In this document: in pieces, positions 7,825-16,267 of the stretch
Layout of the letters: each line of letters starts with the position of its first letter
Position numbering within the stretch: position 1 is the first letter of the stretch
DNA from: Pseudomonadota bacterium
GTDB taxonomy: Bacteria; Pseudomonadota; Alphaproteobacteria; Micropepsales; Micropepsaceae
Direction: 5' to 3'
Length of the DNA: 64,000 nucleotides
NCBI GenBank assembly: GCA_018241025.1
Contig: JAFEEQ010000003.1
Coordinates: 124,001 to 188,000 of the forward strand
The notes under the pieces: model-generated
Databases searched by the model: none
What the model saw: only the letters and a program-made list of their open reading frames with translations
Told to the model about the DNA's origin: nothing
Translations under genes and position numbers: made by a program

Positions 7825-8336
7825 TCCTGCCGACGCCAGACGAACGCGAAGCCGCTCTTTACGGGCGGCTTCGTCATTTGGGCATCGCCTGGACGACCTA
7901 TGCCCATGCGCCGGTATTCACGGTGGAGGAAGCCGCGGCGCTTTATGACAGCCAGCCGGGCGGTCACACCAAGAACCTTTTTCTCAAGGACAAGAAGGGC
8001 GGTCTCTGGCTGGTGACGCTGCGCGATCACCTGAAGCTCGATCTCAACGCCCTGTCGCGAACGCTCGGCGCGCCGCGCTTCTCGTTCGGCTCTGCCGAGC
8101 TTTTGATTGCGACGCTCGGCATCGAGCCCGGTTCGGTGACGCCATTCGCGATCATGAACGACGTCGCCGCAAAGGTCACGCTGGTGCTCGACCGGGACAT
8201 GCTGGCGTTGGCGCCGCTGAACTTCCATCCCTTGCGCAACGACCGCACCACGGCGATCGCGGCCGGCGACCTGCTGCGCTTCGTACGCGCCACCGGCCAC
8301 GAACCCGTCATCGCAGAAATGACGGAGCGCGCCTGA
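7821..8336 (+). CDS. YbaK/ProX-type aminoacyl-tRNA deacylase
   Basis: This 171-residue trans-editing domain protein hydrolyses mischarged tRNA, classically Ala-tRNA(Pro). Recognisable features are the N-terminal YAHAPVFTVEEA, GGHTKNLFLKDKKGGLWLV with the conserved Lys-Asn-Leu-Phe-Leu core, and the later segment GSVTPFAIMND. This is the PrdX/ProX branch rather than E. coli YbaK. The best start is the TTG at 7821, which overlaps the TGA of speE as TTGA. The longer upstream open frame is only the shadow of speE. Coupling to speE is unusual and may just reflect compact packing. Confidence 0.85.
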   Translation: MILPTPDEREAALYGRLRHLGIAWTTYAHAPVFTVEEAAALYDSQPGGHTKNLFLKDKKGGLWLVTLRDHLKLDLNALSRTLGAPRFSFGSAELLIATLGIEPGSVTPFAIMNDVAAKVTLVLDRDMLALAPLNFHPLRNDRTTAIAAGDLLRFVRATGHEPVIAEMTERA

Positions 8337-8356
8337 CCTTCGCCAGGCGCGCTCCG
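8323..8356. terminator. Bidirectional Rho-independent terminator
   Basis: Perfect 13-base arms (8323-8335 and 8344-8356) flank an eight-base loop. The left arm overlaps the stop codon of the YbaK gene and ATTTC follows the right arm. It lies between convergent genes and can serve both. Confidence 0.85.
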
Positions 8357-8378
8357 ATTTCGGGCGTTTCCGTATTTC

Positions 8379-10574
8379 TTAGTTCAGGTTGGCGCGGACT
8401 TCGAAGCCGAAGACGCGCGGATCGCCGACGAAGCCCGTGTTGTCGTCGAAGTCGATCGCGCCCTGCAGGTTCTGCTTGTTGGTGATGTTGCGGACATAGC
8501 CGGCGATCTCCCACTTCTTGTTCGGCGTGATGTAGCCGATGCGGACACCGCCCTCGTGATTGCCGCTGCTGTGGAACTCGAGCGACTTGTAGAGGAAGAA
8601 GTTGGTGTAGCCCTGCATGTACCAGTCGGTATAGCCGTAGATCTCGGCCCCGCTCTCCAGCGGCCAGCTGTACTTCGCCGAGAAGGTGGCGATGTAGTCC
8701 GGCGCCTGCGGGAACGGATTGCCGTTCACGAAGGCGAAGCCGCCGACGACCGGGTTGGTGACGGTGCACTGCGCGCAGATGCCGACCGAGAGCGCGGAGT
8801 CGCGGATCTCGGTGTGCGTCAGCGACAGGCCGCCATTGAAGGTCCAGTGGCTGTCCGGTGCCCACTCGGCATCCGCTTCGAGACCGTAGGCGAGGCCGCC
8901 GCGGGCATTCAGCAGGATGATCGAGTTGCCGACGGATGCGCCGCCGACGGCGGAGAACTGCGGATGGGCGAGGTAGTAGAAGAACCCATCCATGTTCAGG
9001 CGCAGCGTATGATCCACGAGCTCGGTCTTGATGCCGGCTTCGTAGGACGTGACGGTCTCAGACCGCGCGACCGAATAGTTGCCCGGCGGTACGTTGAACG
9101 CGATGTTGCGGCCCTGGATCGACGGCGCGCGGAAGCCGGTGGCGATGCGCGCGTAGAGGTTGATGTCCTCATCGAGCGCATAGGCGGCGCTGACGTCCCA
9201 GCTGACATTGCTGCCGCCGGCCTTGACCGGGGCGACGATGGTGTCGAACGGACCGTCGGCGGTCATCGCCTTCACGTCGGTCGTCCAGCGGACGCCGGCG
9301 GTCAGGGTCAGGTCGTCGAACACGTGATAGCTCGCCTGGCCGAACAGCGCCCAGGAGGTGTTCGACTGCCGGACATGCGTCGGCCCGACGAAGTACGGGA
9401 AGGTGGTGTCCTGATACTTGGTCGAGAAGTAGAAGGCACCGACCTGCCAGAACAGATCGCTGGTCGTGTCGCTGGCCAGATGCAGTTCCTGGGTGAACTG
9501 GTTGAGATAGTCGAGACCGTCCTGTGACTGGGTCTGGAAGAAGATCACGCCCGGACCGGTCGGATTGCCGCCGTCGATATCGCCGCGGCTATAGCCGTGA
9601 GTCGACTCGTAGCCGCTGATCGAGGTCAGCGTCATGTCGCCGAGGTTGTAGGTGATCGTGGCGCTGCCACCGAGGCCGTCATACTTCTGCGGGTTCTCGT
9701 TGGTCGGCGTATAGAAGCCGGCGTCGAAGGCCACCTGATTGTAGACGTAGTTCGGATTGAGGTGGTTGTTGCCCGGGCCGATGATGTTGGCACGGAAGAT
9801 CGCCGCCGTGCCATCCAGCGAACGGCCATGGACGTTGACGAGGATGCTTAGATCGTCGGTCGGCGTGTAAAGGAACTGGACGCGCGCAGCACGCTCGTCA
9901 TAGCCGCCGAGAACGCCGTTGAGACCGAGATAGGTGTTGTCGATGTAGTCGTCGCGGTGCTGGAACAGGCCCGAAACGCGCATCGAGAAGGTGTCGCTCA
10001 GCGGGACCGTGACGGCGCCTTCGACATTCGACGTACCGAGATTGCCGTAGGAGGCCGAGGCATAGCCGTCGAGGTCGTGACCCGGAGCGACCGAGGTGAA
10101 CTTGATGATGCCGGCGGTGGTGTTGCGGCCGAACAGCGTGCCCTGCGGGCCGCGATCGACTTCGACGCTCTGCAGGTCGTAAAGCGGCGCGCTCTTGAGC
10201 ACGACGTTTTCCATCACCACGCCGTCTTCGATGATCGAAACCGGCTGCGAGGCGGCAAGGTCGAAGTCGGAGTTGCCGAGACCGCGGATATAGAAGCGCG
10301 GCGCGACGCGGCCGTTGGACGATTCCGCATAAAGGCTCGGAACGCGCGACGCGAGGGCGCGGATGTCCTGGCCCGAGTTGAAGATCGAGGACAACTGGTC
10401 GCCACTCAGCGTGGCGACGGATTCCGGGACCTTCTGGAGGTCTTCGGCGTGGCGTTCGACGGTCACGACGACGGTTTCGATCGCCTCTGCGCTGGCCGCG
10501 GCCGGCATCAGGATCGACAGCGCACCCGCAGCGAGAGCGGCGCGCCGAAGCATTTTCAGGCGGTAGGACGGCAT
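8379..10574 (-). CDS. TonB-dependent outer-membrane receptor
   Basis: This 731-residue precursor starts at ATG 10574, behind AAGGGGAAAAT; an ATG eight codons upstream would swallow that ribosome site. Residues 1 to about 30 are a signal peptide. The mature end begins with the TonB-box-like ETVVVTVER, then the plug motif EDLQKVPESVATLSGDQL, with RGPQGTLFGRNTTAGIIKF closing the plug. The rest is a 22-strand barrel that ends RVFGFEVRANLN, close to a standard terminal strand. It is of the size and type abundant in Caulobacter and sphingomonads for uptake of siderophores, sugars or aromatics. No adjacent gene names the ligand. Confidence 0.93.
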   Translation of the reverse strand: MPSYRLKMLRRAALAAGALSILMPAAASAEAIETVVVTVERHAEDLQKVPESVATLSGDQLSSIFNSGQDIRALASRVPSLYAESSNGRVAPRFYIRGLGNSDFDLAASQPVSIIEDGVVMENVVLKSAPLYDLQSVEVDRGPQGTLFGRNTTAGIIKFTSVAPGHDLDGYASASYGNLGTSNVEGAVTVPLSDTFSMRVSGLFQHRDDYIDNTYLGLNGVLGGYDERAARVQFLYTPTDDLSILVNVHGRSLDGTAAIFRANIIGPGNNHLNPNYVYNQVAFDAGFYTPTNENPQKYDGLGGSATITYNLGDMTLTSISGYESTHGYSRGDIDGGNPTGPGVIFFQTQSQDGLDYLNQFTQELHLASDTTSDLFWQVGAFYFSTKYQDTTFPYFVGPTHVRQSNTSWALFGQASYHVFDDLTLTAGVRWTTDVKAMTADGPFDTIVAPVKAGGSNVSWDVSAAYALDEDINLYARIATGFRAPSIQGRNIAFNVPPGNYSVARSETVTSYEAGIKTELVDHTLRLNMDGFFYYLAHPQFSAVGGASVGNSIILLNARGGLAYGLEADAEWAPDSHWTFNGGLSLTHTEIRDSALSVGICAQCTVTNPVVGGFAFVNGNPFPQAPDYIATFSAKYSWPLESGAEIYGYTDWYMQGYTNFFLYKSLEFHSSGNHEGGVRIGYITPNKKWEIAGYVRNITNKQNLQGAIDFDDNTGFVGDPRVFGFEVRANLN

Positions 10575-10850
10575 ATTTTCCCCTTCTTCAACGGCCAAGG
10601 TCGTGGCCGCAATGAAATTGCGCGCCCGTTCCCGACGTTCCCCGTATCCTAATATATTTGTAAGTACCGTGACGCTGGCGTCGACTCTTTGTCAACAAAA
10701 TCAGGCCCTATGAGGCGATTGGGCGACAGAGTGTTGCCCGCTGCACACGTATCCCCAGAGTTATGCACAGCCGGTATTCCCTGTCGCCTCTACTCAAGAG
10801 ACGTGCCGGGCAGGGAAGCTGCGCACGCAACGGACTGTTCAGGTCAGTCG

Positions 10851-11444
10851 ATGTCGCCGGTTGAATCGCTTGGGCCCTGCAATTTGCGTGGCCGCTTTAT
10901 CGCTCTGGAGCCGCTCGAAGCCCGCCATCACGACGGCCTTGTGGCGGCGGCCGAAGATGCCTCGCTCTTTGCCTATATGCCGTTCGATGTCTCGCGCGGC
11001 TTTGCATCCCGACTCGACGCCTTCACCGACGAACACGGCAGCGGCCGGATGCATGTCTATGTCGTGCGCCGGCTGGCCGACGACGCGATCGTCGGCAGTA
11101 CGGCCTATCTGAATATCGCTCCGAATGACGCCAAGGTCGAAATCGGCTCGACGTGGTATCGACGCGACGTCCAGGCCGGGTTCGTCAATCCCGAGGCGAA
11201 ATATCTGCTGCTGGCCAACGCCTTTGCGCGGGGATGGAATCGGGTCGAGTTCAAGACGGACTCGAAGAACGCACGTTCGCGTGCCGCGCTGAAGAAGCTG
11301 GGCGCGACGGAGGAAGGAATCCTGCGGGCGCATATGTGGATGCCACAGGGCTATTTCCGGGATTCCGTCTACTTCTCGATCCTCGCGGGCGAATGGCCCC
11401 GGGTGAAGGCGGGATTGGAAGCACGGCTCGCCGCCTTCGCCTGA
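10851..11444 (+). CDS. GNAT-family N-acetyltransferase (RimJ/RimL-like)
   Basis: This 197-residue protein contains the LRGRFIALEPLEARHHDGL opening typical of the RimJ/RimL/YhhY branch. The acetyl-CoA-binding half has FVNPEAKYLLLANAFARGWNRVEFKTDSKN and SRAALKKLGATEEGILR. The substrate may be a protein N-terminus or a small amine, and cannot be told from sequence. I place the start at ATG 10851, where family similarity begins; the upstream extension to 10689 is not protein-like. The 276 bases between it and the divergent TonB receptor contain AT-rich stretches but no site I can name. Confidence 0.85.
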   Translation: MSPVESLGPCNLRGRFIALEPLEARHHDGLVAAAEDASLFAYMPFDVSRGFASRLDAFTDEHGSGRMHVYVVRRLADDAIVGSTAYLNIAPNDAKVEIGSTWYRRDVQAGFVNPEAKYLLLANAFARGWNRVEFKTDSKNARSRAALKKLGATEEGILRAHMWMPQGYFRDSVYFSILAGEWPRVKAGLEARLAAFA

Positions 11445-11446
11445 CG

Positions 11447-13012
11447 TCAGGCGCGCAGCCAATCGGGGCGATGCAGGCCGAAATGGCGTTGGAGCATCGC
11501 CTCCGCGCGTTCGAGCGCGCCTTCGACCCAGCCCTGTGACGTCGAATAAGCCTCGCCGCAGACGAAGAGATCACGTTCCGGTATCGGTTTCAGCATCGCG
11601 GCGGAATCGGCGAGACCATCGTGACCGAGGGCGTAGTAATGCCAGCCGCCGCCGAAGGGTGAGGCGCTCCAGTCCTGGAAGCGGGCGGCGATGGGTTTGA
11701 GAGCGGTCTTGCCGAGGACCAGCGTGGATTCGCGATGAACTTCGCGTGCAAGGACGGAGTCGCCGGCGAGCGACACAAACCCTGCATCGGCGTTGCCTGC
11801 GAGCCTGCGCCAGGTCGCGACCGACTTCATATCGCAATAGGCCATCAGCACACCGTAGCCGTTGGTGTCTTCCGACGGCAGGCGCGTGGTCTCCGAACCG
11901 AGGCAATAAAATTGTCGTGCCGGCAGATCGGTGACGCTGCGTCCTTCGAGGATGCCGTGATCGCGCCACCACGGGCGCTTGTAGAGCAGCAGGCTCTTGC
12001 AGGCCGGGATCGGCCTAACGGATGCGATGAGGCTGGCAAAGCGCGCATTGGTTTTCGCATCTGGGAAATTCGCAATGCCTTCTATGCCGCGCCGGGGCAG
12101 CGCGAGAACGACTCGCGCCGCGGAAACCTCCGACTGACGGCCGGAAGCGTCGCGCAGGGCTAGCCGGAAGCGGCCAGGTTCGGCGACGAGGCTGACGAGA
12201 CGGGTGTGCAGCGAGATCGACGCACCGTTGCGCTGCGCCTGCGCGGCCAGTGTCAGCGGAAGGCGCTGATAGCCGCCGGCAAGAGTGTAGAAGGGCTTGC
12301 TCTCGTCGTCGTGGACGAAGAAGTAGTCCATCTCGTCGAGACCGGTCTCGCCTTCGATCCAGTCGTCGTAGCCGGAACTATCTTCGGCCAAAGCGAGTTC
12401 TTCGGCGCTCATGCCGGCAGCGCGCAGAAGGTCGCGGTTCTTCCAGTCGGCGAGGCGCCTGCCCTTGAAACGGTATCCGCCGCGCAGCTTGCGCCAATCG
12501 GCAGGTCCCATATGTGTCGCACCCGGCAGAATGTTCTCGATCGCGCGACCGAAATAGTCGGCGTCGGCGGACTGATCCTTGTCCGGCACACGATAGGGAA
12601 AACGGGCGCGGCCCGCATAGACATCCTTGCGGCTGAAATTACGGCCGCGGAGCATCACACGGTTGGCGTCGCGGTCGATGGGATAGAGACGCTTGGGCAG
12701 CAACAGATTCTCGACCAGCCCGAAGACATGCGCATGGGCCTCGAGGAAGCGCATGCCGCCGATTTCGGCGACAAGATGAGGAGCCTCCGGAAACGCAATC
12801 GAATGCAGGCGGCCGCCGATGCGCTCCGACGCTTCGAACAAATGAATGCGCAGATGGGGCTTTTCCTGCCGCAGGCGCCACGCGGCATAGGCACCGGATA
12901 CGCCACCACCGATGATCGCCACGTCGAGATCGGGCGGTGCGGCGCGGGCCAGGGACGGCGCCAGCGCGAACGCCGCACCGCCGGCAAGAACCTGTCTGCG
13001 GGAAAGCTTCAT
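11447..13012 (-). CDS. Tat-exported flavin monoamine oxidase family protein
   Basis: This 521-codon protein begins with a twin-arginine signal, SRRQVLAGGAAFALAPSLARA (RR at residues 5-6), so it should be folded with FAD before export to the periplasm. The Rossmann motif DVAIIGGGVSGAYAAWRL and the GG-doublet FEASERIGGRLHS follow. The C-terminal GWVEGALERAEAMLQRHFG carries the second FAD segment of amine oxidases. The start ATG (13010-13012) overlaps the stop of the upstream gene as ATGA; the longer frame to 13066 lies inside that gene and would displace the Tat signal. The substrate is probably an L-amino acid or amine. Confidence 0.88.
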   Translation of the reverse strand: MKLSRRQVLAGGAAFALAPSLARAAPPDLDVAIIGGGVSGAYAAWRLRQEKPHLRIHLFEASERIGGRLHSIAFPEAPHLVAEIGGMRFLEAHAHVFGLVENLLLPKRLYPIDRDANRVMLRGRNFSRKDVYAGRARFPYRVPDKDQSADADYFGRAIENILPGATHMGPADWRKLRGGYRFKGRRLADWKNRDLLRAAGMSAEELALAEDSSGYDDWIEGETGLDEMDYFFVHDDESKPFYTLAGGYQRLPLTLAAQAQRNGASISLHTRLVSLVAEPGRFRLALRDASGRQSEVSAARVVLALPRRGIEGIANFPDAKTNARFASLIASVRPIPACKSLLLYKRPWWRDHGILEGRSVTDLPARQFYCLGSETTRLPSEDTNGYGVLMAYCDMKSVATWRRLAGNADAGFVSLAGDSVLAREVHRESTLVLGKTALKPIAARFQDWSASPFGGGWHYYALGHDGLADSAAMLKPIPERDLFVCGEAYSTSQGWVEGALERAEAMLQRHFGLHRPDWLRA

Positions 13013-13968
13013 AACGCCGGCTTGGTCAGAGTGGTAAGGCGATTGCGGTAAGCCTTGATCAGGCAACCCGTGACGTCGGCTGCGTGGCCGCAGGACGCGT
13101 TGCGCGCGGCAATGAAGGCGCGCTGTCCGTTGCGGAGTTTCGTCTTCTCGCTGTCTTCATAGGCATTGAAGAGCTGGATGGCATAGGTTTCCGCTACCTG
13201 GCGGTCGAGGCGGGCAAGCGCGAAGTCGGCGCAGATCGCGTGCTCGATCGCCGTTGCGGCCTTGTGGCAGTCGAAGGACGGCGCAGGCGCGCGCCAGTCG
13301 GGACGCAGGACGTCCTTGAGCTTGGCGAGCGGGATGAAGACCTCCTGCGGGCCGGCGGCATAGGCTGCGACCTGATATGGCGGAAACAGGATATGCAGCC
13401 GGTCGGCAAGCAAGACGAAGTGCTTGAAGTTATCGGCCAGCGGCGCTGCGCCCCTCCGGATCGAATCGGCGTCGCTGAGCGAATCCGGGCCAGTGGCGAT
13501 AGCGCGGATCAGGCCGGCTACGGCGAGCTTGCTGACGCGATCGATACCGGCCGAGCCATCGACGATTTCGGGCAGGAAGACTTCCGCGCCGCTCGGAACG
13601 GAGAAGTTGAAGGTCTTGTAGTCGCTGTTCGGATGGGCGCCGCCGGTGTCGAGATATTCCGAAAACACCACGGCGAAGATTTTTCCGTCGTTGCGTTCGA
13701 TCTCATACGTGGTGTCCAGGGAATACGCGCGCTCATCGGGCAGCCGGTCGGCACCGTAGCCGCGGAAATCGGCGATGCTCCGAGCGACAAATGCCCTGAT
13801 CGTGCCGTCGATGGCCTTGTTGCCGGTGAGGGGATAGGCGATCGAGATATCGAAATCGCGGCTTTTCAGCTTGTCGACCTTCTTGGTCACCGGCAGGCCG
13901 GCCGCCGAAGCGAGCGCGGGAAGGAACAGCGCCAAGGCTGCGGCGAGGAAGCGGAAAAAAGGGGGCAT
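13009..13968 (-). CDS. Secreted DUF3298-like protein with C-terminal LprI/DUF1311 motif
   Basis: This 319-residue precursor starts at ATG 13968 with a clean signal peptide (FRFLAAALALFLPALASA). The central part, with YSLDTTYEIERNDGKIFAVVFSEY, GGAHPNSDYKTFNF and LADRLHILFPPYQVAAYAAGP, matches the DUF4163/DUF3298 (RsiV-type) extracytoplasmic fold. The C-terminal 90 residues have paired cysteines and the pattern FDCHKAATAIEHAICADFALARLD. That pattern is the lysozyme-inhibitor LprI/DUF1311 signature. Its stop overlaps the Tat amine-oxidase start, so the two periplasmic proteins are probably made together. RsiV-type domains bind lysozyme in Firmicutes; whether that applies here is unknown. Confidence 0.82.
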   Translation of the reverse strand: MPPFFRFLAAALALFLPALASAAGLPVTKKVDKLKSRDFDISIAYPLTGNKAIDGTIRAFVARSIADFRGYGADRLPDERAYSLDTTYEIERNDGKIFAVVFSEYLDTGGAHPNSDYKTFNFSVPSGAEVFLPEIVDGSAGIDRVSKLAVAGLIRAIATGPDSLSDADSIRRGAAPLADNFKHFVLLADRLHILFPPYQVAAYAAGPQEVFIPLAKLKDVLRPDWRAPAPSFDCHKAATAIEHAICADFALARLDRQVAETYAIQLFNAYEDSEKTKLRNGQRAFIAARNASCGHAADVTGCLIKAYRNRLTTLTKPAL

Positions 13969-14093
13969 TGGAGGGCTCTCGGGTCGAACGGGGCCATGGT
14001 GACGGCGGCGTTTGGCGGCTTCAAGTCCATGGTCTTTTCTTTCGCGCCCGGTGCTACCATGTTGCGAGCGATGAACATTCAGGAAGCAGCCCC

Positions 14094-15017
14094 ATGGCGA
14101 TGATCGGAACCGGCGACAAGGCCGCACCCAGCCCGCACATCAAGGACAGCAGCACGGCGACCTTCCAGGCGGACGTGCTCGAGGCCTCGCGCGAGGTGCC
14201 GGTGATCGTCGATTTCTGGGCGCCGTGGTGCGGGCCGTGCAAGCAGCTCGGGCCGGTGCTGGAGAAGGTCGTCGCCGAGGCGAACGGCGCGGTAAAGCTG
14301 GTCAAGATCAACAGCGACGAGAACCAGATGCTGGCGCAGCAGCTCCAGATCCGCTCGATCCCGACGGTCTATGCCTTCAAGAACGGGCAGCCGGTCGACG
14401 GCTTCATGGGTGCCCTGCCCGAGAGCCAGGTACGCGCCTTCGTCGCGCAACTCGCGGGTGCCGCAGGTGACGGCCATGGCGGCCACGACCATACCGAAGA
14501 AGTGCTCGCCATCGCGCAGGAAGCCTTCGACGCCGGCGATATCGGCCAGGCGGCGCAGGCCTTCGCGCATGTGCTGCAGGACGAGCCCGGCCAGCCCAAG
14601 GCCGTCGCGGGTCTCGCCAAATGCTATCTGAAGAGCGGCGATCTGGAGCGCGCCAAAACGACCTTGCAGCTCGTCCGGCCCGACGGTGCCAACGACGAGG
14701 CGATTGTGGCGGTTCAGGCAGAGCTCAAGCTGCGCGAGCAGTCGGCCGAGGCGGCAAAAGGGCTGGATGCGGCCAAGGCGAAAGTTGCCGCGGACCCGAA
14801 GGACCTGCAGGCGCGTTACGATTATGCGCTGGCGCTGGACGGCGCGGGCGACCGCGAGGCGGCACTGACGGAGCTGTTGGAGATCGTCCGGCGCGACCGC
14901 AAGTGGAACGACGAGGCGGCACGCAAGCAGCTCGTCACGCTGTTCGAGGCGATGGGTCCGACCGATCCGATGACGATCGATGCGCGGCGCCGCTTGTCCT
15001 CGATACTTTTTTCCTGA
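14094..15017 (+). CDS. cnoX: CnoX/YbbN-type chaperedoxin (thioredoxin + TPR)
   Basis: This is a 307-residue protein. A thioredoxin domain occupies about residues 20-125 with an intact active site WCGPC (Cys46, Cys49) and the cis-Pro in RSIPTVYAF. From about 135 to the end there are TPR-like helices (LAIAQEAFDAGDIGQAAQAFAHVL and similar). The E. coli homologue lacks the full CxxC, so this one should retain redox activity as well as holdase activity. It starts at the ATG preceded by AGGAAGCAGCCCC. It heads a tight rightward cluster with LON-domain, Trm112 and DUF971 genes, an arrangement seen in many alphaproteobacteria and consistent with protein quality control. Confidence 0.93.
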   Translation: MAMIGTGDKAAPSPHIKDSSTATFQADVLEASREVPVIVDFWAPWCGPCKQLGPVLEKVVAEANGAVKLVKINSDENQMLAQQLQIRSIPTVYAFKNGQPVDGFMGALPESQVRAFVAQLAGAAGDGHGGHDHTEEVLAIAQEAFDAGDIGQAAQAFAHVLQDEPGQPKAVAGLAKCYLKSGDLERAKTTLQLVRPDGANDEAIVAVQAELKLREQSAEAAKGLDAAKAKVAADPKDLQARYDYALALDGAGDREAALTELLEIVRRDRKWNDEAARKQLVTLFEAMGPTDPMTIDARRRLSSILFS

Positions 15018-15023
15018 GGTGGC

Positions 15024-15674
15024 ATGCCCGGCCGTTATCATGTGATCGAAGACCTGCCGCGAACGATCGGCATTTTTCCGCTAAGCGGTGTTCTTCTCCT
15101 GCCGCGCGGACAGCTGCCGCTCAACGTGTTCGAGCCGCGCTATCTGTCGCTGGTCGATGCGGCGATGTCCGGCGACCGGATCATCGGCATGATCCAGCCG
15201 CAGGACCCCGAGGACCAGACGCTGAAGCCCAGGCTGAGCAGCGTGGGCTGCGTCGGACGGGTGACCGCCTATCGCGAGACGGAAGACAATCGCTATCTCA
15301 TCACGCTGTCGGGAATCTGCCGGTTCCGAGTCGAGACCGAGGTCGCGGTGGCGACGCCGTTCCGCCAGGTGGCGGCAGACTATGCGCCCTTCGCCGGCGA
15401 CCTCGCCGAGGGCGACGACGAGACTTTCCCGCGCGAGCAGATGCTGGAAGCGCTCAACGCCTATCTCAAGCGGCGTGAGCTGAAGGCCGATTGGCGCAGC
15501 GTGATGAATGCGCCGGCGGAAACGCTGGTGAATGCGCTCGCGATGCTGTGCCCGTTCGAGCCGAGCGAGAAACAGGCGCTGCTCGAGGCCCCAAGCTGGG
15601 GCGAACGCGTGTCGACCCTGCTCGCCTTGCTCGAGATGTCCGGCGCGGCGAACGGCCCACACAGCATGAACTGA
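15024..15674 (+). CDS. LON N-terminal (substrate-binding) domain protein
   Basis: This 216-residue protein has only the N-terminal domain of Lon protease. The signature is [34 protein letters not shown] near the start, followed by GCVGRVTAY and [13 protein letters not shown]. No AAA+ or protease domain follows. Stand-alone proteins of this kind are common next to the chaperedoxin gene in alphaproteobacteria and may act as substrate adaptors; the biochemical role is not established. It is six bases after the chaperedoxin stop. Confidence 0.92.
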   Translation: MPGRYHVIEDLPRTIGIFPLSGVLLLPRGQLPLNVFEPRYLSLVDAAMSGDRIIGMIQPQDPEDQTLKPRLSSVGCVGRVTAYRETEDNRYLITLSGICRFRVETEVAVATPFRQVAADYAPFAGDLAEGDDETFPREQMLEALNAYLKRRELKADWRSVMNAPAETLVNALAMLCPFEPSEKQALLEAPSWGERVSTLLALLEMSGAANGPHSMN

Positions 15675-15678
15675 GACC

Positions 15679-15870
15679 ATGCAAACCGATCCCAAACTGC
15701 TCGAAATCCTTGTCTGCCCCGTCACCAAGGGCACGCTCCGCTACGACCGCGAGAAGGCAGAGTTGATCAGCCGGCAGGCGGGACTCGCCTATCCGATCCG
15801 CGCCGGGGTGCCGATCATGCTGGAGGGCGAGGCGCGGAAACTGACCGATGCCGAGCGCGACGCGACATGA
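15679..15870 (+). CDS. Trm112-family protein
   Basis: This 63-residue protein has the Trm112 pattern [18 protein letters not shown], then [21 protein letters not shown] with the Ile-Pro-Ile-Met-Leu ending. In other organisms Trm112 is a zinc-ribbon activator of methyltransferases; here only one cysteine of the ribbon remains, as is usual in bacterial copies. It starts four bases after the LON-domain gene and its stop overlaps the next start. Confidence 0.9.
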   Translation: MQTDPKLLEILVCPVTKGTLRYDREKAELISRQAGLAYPIRAGVPIMLEGEARKLTDAERDAT

Positions 15871-16205
15871 GCGCGCCCTGGCCGACGGAATTGCGCCTCA
15901 ATGCGGCGAAGAACCAGCTCACCGTGGAATTCGACGGCGGAGAGCGTTTCGTCCTGCCGGCAGAATATCTGCGCGTCGAGTCGCCCAGCGCGGAAGTGCA
16001 GGGCCACGGGGTGGATCAGAAGCAGATCGTCACGGGCAAGAGCGGCGTCACGATCCGGGCGCTGGAGCCCGTGGGCAACTATGCCGTGCGGATCGTGTTC
16101 GACGACGGGCATGACAGCGGGCTCTATTCCTGGACCTATCTCCATGAGCTCGGCCGCGAGCAGCGCGCCAAATGGGCGGCTTATCTCAAAGCGAGCCGGC
16201 AATAG
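15867..16205 (+). CDS. DUF971 (gamma-butyrobetaine hydroxylase-like N-terminal) domain protein
   Basis: This 112-residue protein overlaps the Trm112 gene by four bases (ATGA). The sequence contains the DUF971 hallmarks: [36 protein letters not shown] and the ending [23 protein letters not shown]. In larger enzymes this fold is the zinc-bound N-terminal domain of carnitine-pathway hydroxylases. The stand-alone form has been tied to iron-sulfur protein assembly and cofactor handling, but its exact role is uncertain. Confidence 0.92.
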   Translation: MSAPWPTELRLNAAKNQLTVEFDGGERFVLPAEYLRVESPSAEVQGHGVDQKQIVTGKSGVTIRALEPVGNYAVRIVFDDGHDSGLYSWTYLHELGREQRAKWAAYLKASRQ

Positions 16206-16267
16206 AGGCTCCTGCCGACCGCGCAGCTAAGCTATCCTGAGCGGCGCGAGTCAGCGGGACGGCAGGG

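Noticed and set aside
10575..10850. A sigma-70 promoter for the TonB receptor from the TTGACA near 10690 and the TATATT near 10650.
   Set aside because: The two elements are about 33 bases apart, too far for a standard promoter, so I did not annotate it.
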